The translations under genes were made by a program, and so were the position numbers. The notes under the pieces are model-generated. The model ran no database searches, was not told the origin of the DNA, and saw nothing but the letters and a program-made list of their open reading frames with translations. From Clostridium sp. HBUAS56010 (lineage in GTDB: Bacteria; Bacillota; Clostridia; Lachnospirales; Lachnospiraceae), in NCBI RefSeq assembly GCF_007115105.1, contig NZ_SULJ01000001.1, positions 1 to 64,000 of the forward strand: DNA of 64,000 bases, given 5' to 3'. This document shows, one piece after another, positions 60,708 to 64,000 of this stretch (within the stretch, counting starts at the first letter, position 1; each line of letters opens with the position of its first letter).

Positions 60708-61053
60708 AGGATAATGCTCCAAGCAACCGACGAAGAAATTCAGGCGATGCAGAGTCTGCAATTTCAATCATACATCCGTTTACATGGATTTGAGCAGAAA
60801 CATTTGTAGACTTGGGTTGTTTCACTTTTGACAATGAAGGTACTTCGACGAAACTCGTTGAAAGTTCCACCGGCGCAGCACTGACTTGTTCTGCATATAT
60901 TTCTTCACGCACCCTGCGTTGCCAATAATAAAACTGCTTTTCATCAATCTGGTTTTGTGAGCACCATTGTTTCTTGGATAAACCGCTTGATAAGCATTCC
61001 TTTATGAGCTTGGTCCAATTGGTCAGCCTGATCTCGTGTGTGATCTTGTCCAT
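60697..61053 (-). CDS. tnpA: IS66 accessory protein TnpA
   Basis: This 118-residue protein has a helix-turn-helix start (NWTKLIKECLSSGLSKKQWC, then SQNQIDEKQFYYWQRRVRE) and a C-terminal VNGCMIEIADSASPEFLRRL segment typical of IS66 OrfA. AGGAGG precedes its ATG on the minus strand. Required with TnpB for transposition. Confidence 0.9.
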   Translation of the reverse strand: MDKITHEIRLTNWTKLIKECLSSGLSKKQWCSQNQIDEKQFYYWQRRVREEIYAEQVSAAPVELSTSFVEVPSLSKVKQPKSTNVSAQIHVNGCMIEIADSASPEFLRRLLGALSYAQ

Positions 61054-61135
61054 TCGGTAAACCTCCTTTGACTTTTAGAGGTATTATCGCATGGATGCAG
61101 CTAATTTGCACGGTACTAGCTATTTACCGTATACT

Positions 61136-61366
61136 TAGATTCTTCGCTTATGGTGTTTCAGTATATGGTTTTCATGACATTTTCGGTTGACCAGTCTCCA
61201 CGCTCAATTATGTACTGATCTGGTATACCTATGGTGTGGAGTATTGAGACTCCATAGTGTCTTAAATCGTGAAATCTAAAGCGGGGAATATTAGTAATAT
61301 CCAGAATTAGATAAACATGGAAATTCCCCGAATTCCTGATTTCCTTCGTTTTTGAAAACGTCTGCT
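61136..61366 (-). pseudogene. tyrosine integrase, catalytic fragment
   Basis: The minus strand encodes ILDITNIPRFRFHDLRHYGV, then SILHTIGIPDQYIIERGDWS and TENVMKTIY, followed by TGA (61160-61158). FHDLRH is the HxxR box. A premature stop follows the catalytic Tyr region, and upstream domains are missing, so the gene is dead. It is the other half of the fragment at 58,314-58,413. Confidence 0.7.
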
Positions 61367-61463
61367 GATTTTATGTTGATGGGTGTTTTCTTTTGACAGT
61401 ACATGTTGTGATAATTGCCTTAATATGTTAAAATATGTAACCAGTAAGAAATGGGGAATTGTG

Positions 61464-61772
61464 ATGAATGCCTTAGTAAGAAATAGCATAACTTTTATTT
61501 GTTTTGGGGCGATTTTCATAAGTATATTGATTGTGTTTTTAATTTTAACAGCGTATTTAATACAACACAGTGCTACAGGAGATGTTTATCGTTGGGTTTT
61601 AATGATACTCTTTTCTGTAGCATTGCTTATCATAGGGATATGTCTCTTGATATATTGCAGCAAGATCAAAAAAAGTAAAATACTGATGAGAGGCGCCCAC
61701 CCGGTGTCTCTTTTCTTTTACGTTTTGAATATCATGAATGGGGCAGAACCTGACCTTACATATTCAGAATAA
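61464..61772 (+). CDS. small membrane protein, 102 residues
   Basis: Two strong hydrophobic helices (about residues 8-34 and 47-68) with a positive inside segment CSKIKKSKILMRG. The ATG at 61464 follows AATGGGGAATTGTG; a start at 61383 is less likely. It lies in the decayed island right of the IS66 element. No family recognised. Confidence 0.5.
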   Translation: MNALVRNSITFICFGAIFISILIVFLILTAYLIQHSATGDVYRWVLMILFSVALLIIGICLLIYCSKIKKSKILMRGAHPVSLFFYVLNIMNGAEPDLTYSE

Positions 61773-62111
61773 GGCATATCAGACATAGATAATTTAAATA
61801 TGTCGAGGTACCAGGTCAGAAAATGCAGGATCGGCTTATATATACGCTATATTACAGATAAGGCGAGGGAAGATCTGATAGCATGAGCCTTATTCTTCAT
61901 CGGAGCAGTCATTGATTATTTTTTAGGTATTTGATGCAGCACAAAAATACCATGATATACACAACATATTTAAATAATGCAAGTAACTGAAAAAGTAATG
62001 GAAGAAAAGCAATCATATGAACCTCCAGGTTTTTTCTCTAGTATACAACAGGTTATTTGAAAATGATAGCAGGTTAGACTTTAAGTTTATTTTACAAAAA
62101 TTAGTAAATGC

Positions 62112-62357
62112 GCAAAAGAATCATTTGTTGTCATTGGAAAAGAGGGCACTACGATTGAGGGAAAAGGATTTATACAAAAGTTTTGGGATACTGCCAATTC
62201 ACATTTTGATGAAGTAGTAGATTTGGCGAAAAAAGATTATACTTTTTAAGATATTATAAGGTATTTAGAAGAAAACAATATTTCTCTTGCAGGTGCGGCA
62301 CATGATTTTAGCTGTTCTGAGACGGGGAGAAATTATATGTTTTTTCCTAATTCGTAG
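62112..62357 (+). pseudogene. decayed GyrI/AraC-effector-domain-like gene
   Basis: One frame reads AKESFVVIGKEGTTIEGKGF then IQKFWDTANSHFDEVVDLAK, meets TAA (62247-62249), and continues DIIRYLEENNISLAGAAHDF. The first part matches the start of GyrI-like small-molecule-binding domains. No start codon or complete domain remains. The stretch 61,780-62,110 shows only further scraps. Confidence 0.6.
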
Positions 62358-62566
62358 ATTGTAGATAATAGACCTAATAATTCATTATAAAAAGCATATA
62401 AACTACGAACTATCAGTTTAGGCTATTGTTTTTTTGTACAGTAATTGTGATCCTGTAAATTAGAATTTAACGTATTACCGCACATTGAAAATTAATATTG
62501 ATAGTTAGTGGAATATCCTGTATTATTATAATACAAGAATTTGTGAATGAATTAAGTGAGGTTAAT

Positions 62567-63151
62567 ATGCGAGAAGATATTTTAAATTACTTAATTGAAG
62601 AAGTCGAACATAGGTGTAAATTATCAACTAATCATTTTGGAATGGGATGTTTTTATCATATTCAGGCAGTAGTTAAAAATGCTGAAATATTAGCAGATAG
62701 CTATAATGCGGATAAGGAAGTTATATTAATTGCAGCATGGTTACATGACATTGCTTCTATAACAGATTATAGTTTATATCAGGATCATCATATTCATGGT
62801 GCTGTAATGGCTGAGAATATTCTACAAAAATTTAACTATTCTCCTGATAAAATCAAGCTTATTCAGAAATGTATTAGAAATCATAGGGGTAGTATATTAA
62901 ATTCAAGAGTGACACCGGAGGAATTATGTGTTACTGATGCAGATGCTATTTCTCATTTTGATAATGTCCCAAGTTTATTATATTTAGCCTATGTAAATAA
63001 AAAACTGGATATTAATGAAGGAAGAGAATTTGTAAGAAATAAATTGATAAGGAGTTATGAAAAACTCTCTGATAAGAGCAAAATGCTATACAGAACCAAA
63101 TTTGACCAAGTTATGAATGTTTTGAATTGGTCCTATAACCAAAATTACTAA
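62567..63151 (+). CDS. HD-domain phosphohydrolase-like protein
   Basis: A 194-residue HD protein. The metal set appears as His in YHIQAVVKNAEIL, HD in AAWLHDIASITD, His in QDHHIHGAVMAENIL and CIRNHRGS, and Asp in VTDADAISHFD. The layout resembles small HD hydrolases acting on nucleotides. ATG 62567 follows GTGAGGTTAAT; an upstream in-frame ATG would add a hydrophobic, unlikely leader. Substrate unknown. Confidence 0.8.
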   Translation: MREDILNYLIEEVEHRCKLSTNHFGMGCFYHIQAVVKNAEILADSYNADKEVILIAAWLHDIASITDYSLYQDHHIHGAVMAENILQKFNYSPDKIKLIQKCIRNHRGSILNSRVTPEELCVTDADAISHFDNVPSLLYLAYVNKKLDINEGREFVRNKLIRSYEKLSDKSKMLYRTKFDQVMNVLNWSYNQNY

Positions 63152-63182
63152 ACTATCAGTATTGAACTGGTAGTTTTTTATT
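63152..63182 (+). terminator. intrinsic terminator
   Basis: ACTAtCAGT-attga-ACTGgTAGT followed by TTTTTTATTT, 1 bp after the HD gene stop. Confidence 0.8.
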
Positions 63183-63275
63183 TAGAAATTTAATCAGGAA
63201 AACTGATATTCGATGTAGTACAAAACAAAATGTGAGGGCTTATTTATTAAATTCGCCCATAAAGATAATATAGTG

Positions 63276-63441
63276 GTTAGGGCGTGTCTGAAAACTCATT
63301 GATCCAATCTTCACGTCCCACTTCGCAGTATACTTGCTCCAAATTCAGTTGGCGTAGCCCACTACGCCGCCTTCATCTGGAACAAATCTCCCACGAAGTG
63401 TAACGCACATCTTGAAACAGGCAGTTTTCATACACGCCCTA
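63276..63441. mobile_element. MITE-like element, 166 bp
   Basis: Ends TAGGGCGTGTCTGAAAACT and AGTTTTCATACACGCCCTA are inverted repeats with one mismatch. The interior is non-coding. A small non-autonomous element mobilised by a transposase elsewhere is the simplest reading; a TA target duplication is possible. Confidence 0.65.
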
Positions 63442-63561
63442 GGAAGGTTTTGCTTGTCTGTAGAAAAAAGCAATTATAATAATGGGTTAATTTTTATGGG
63501 GGTTTGAAGTGACATTGACATGTTTATAGGAATGAAAACGAATTGAATAAATGTAAAATTA

Positions 63562-64000
63562 TTAGAAGCTTTGTTCGTAGATAAATGGTATAACCTCTTC
63601 ACGATTAATTTTTAACACGTAAGCAAATTCTTCGCAAAGTGTTTTTTCGGCGTCTTTAAGAAAATCTTCATCAGAAATCTGTAGTTTATTATTTTTGTTA
63701 ATATTTTTTAACTCTTGTTTGTGACTGTGTAAAGTTTTTATCATTTTTATAAGTTCGGAATGGTTACCATCAGCAAGAATCTGACTGTATAATTCTTTGC
63801 GCTTACGATTGTCCTTATTCCAAATGAAATTTTTACCAGACATTTTCTTAACTAGAGAAAAAATTTCATCGGTAGATAGAAGGCTGCGTATTTCAGTTTT
63901 TCTACTGTCTTTTAACGCTGAAACGTATACGGTAGCACCCGTATGATAAACAGGTTTGAGTACATAATATGGACGCATTACTTCATCCATGCACATATCC
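63562..64000 (-). CDS. CarD-family transcriptional regulator, C-terminal part
   Basis: The gene runs off the right edge. The visible 146 residues begin within a CarD/CdnL core (RPYYVLKPVYHTGATVYVS), then RSLLSTDEIFSLVKKMSG and a helical C-terminal domain ending REEVIPFIYEQSF. CarD proteins bind the RNA polymerase beta subunit and stabilise open promoter complexes. The Tudor-like N-terminus is missing from view, so function rests on the C-terminal match. No terminator is obvious downstream. Confidence 0.75.
   Translation of the reverse strand, partial: DMCMDEVMRPYYVLKPVYHTGATVYVSALKDSRKTEIRSLLSTDEIFSLVKKMSGKNFIWNKDNRKRKELYSQILADGNHSELIKMIKTLHSHKQELKNINKNNKLQISDEDFLKDAEKTLCEEFAYVLKINREEVIPFIYEQSF

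Larger units (their letters stand above)
58414..61127 (-). mobile_element. IS66-family insertion sequence, 2.7 kb
   Basis: The ends are GTAAACCATGAGTACGG and, read inward from the right, GTAAATAGCTAGTACCG, imperfect inverted repeats starting GTAA as in IS66. Flanks CGTATACG (58406-58413) and CGTATACT (61128-61135) are an 8-bp target duplication with one mismatch. It holds tnpA, tnpB and tnpC in order on the minus strand, all intact. The gap 60,078-60,347 has no gene. It inserted into an integrase gene. Confidence 0.88.

Overview
The window comes from a low-to-moderate G+C Firmicute of the class Clostridia, most likely Lachnospiraceae. Supporting signs are a CarD-type regulator, a VanZ/DUF6142 pair, a DUF4914 gene, EutS-type microcompartment shell genes, mannonate and fructuronate catabolism, a Csp-like subtilase, a chemoreceptor with a sigma-D-like promoter, and strong GGAGG ribosome binding sites. 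Genus cannot be fixed by reading alone.

Positions 1 to about 32,500 are an AT-rich integrated mobile element, whose left end lies outside the window. It carries an IS3-family fragment (1-272); two non-coding blocks packed with short inverted repeats (about 300-940 and 2,940-4,630); a predicted large structured RNA on the minus strand (about 2,712-2,093) with a consensus promoter overlapped by a LexA-type box; a LexA paralogue lacking the Ala-Gly self-cleavage site; two cold-shock proteins; a run of unknown small genes; a further structured element at 9.6-9.8 kb; a full-length ClpX; a large YonO/QDE-1-like single-chain RNA polymerase; a tail-completion-like protein; a 2,159-residue tape measure protein ending in cell-wall-binding repeats; a tail/baseplate protein; a secreted cell-wall-binding protein; a MazF-like protein; and excisionase plus tyrosine integrase ending 90 bp before pyrE. 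No terminase, portal or capsid gene is visible. Three genes (a 398-residue unknown, the RNA polymerase and the excisionase) have AUA exactly where a well-placed Shine-Dalgarno predicts the start.

From 32.5 to 58.3 kb is host chromosome: pyrE, small membrane proteins, an M29 aminopeptidase, a methyl-accepting chemotaxis protein, purEMND, a possible small RNA, a DUF4914 P-loop protein, a miniature EutS-EutP-EutS cluster, a GntR regulator, uxuA/uxuB plus an ArsC-like protein and KdgF (hexuronate use), rubredoxin, a Csp-like subtilase with its catalytic Ser replaced by Gly, a secreted amidase, a dihydrouridine synthase, class I ribonucleotide reductase, and tmRNA.

From 58.3 kb rightward is an older, decayed insertion at the 3' end of the tmRNA gene. 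A tyrosine integrase remnant is cut in two by a 2.7-kb IS66-family element with a near-perfect 8-bp target duplication. Beyond it lie a small membrane protein, a decayed effector-domain gene, an HD-domain protein, a MITE-like inverted-repeat element and, at the edge, the C-terminal part of a CarD-family gene.
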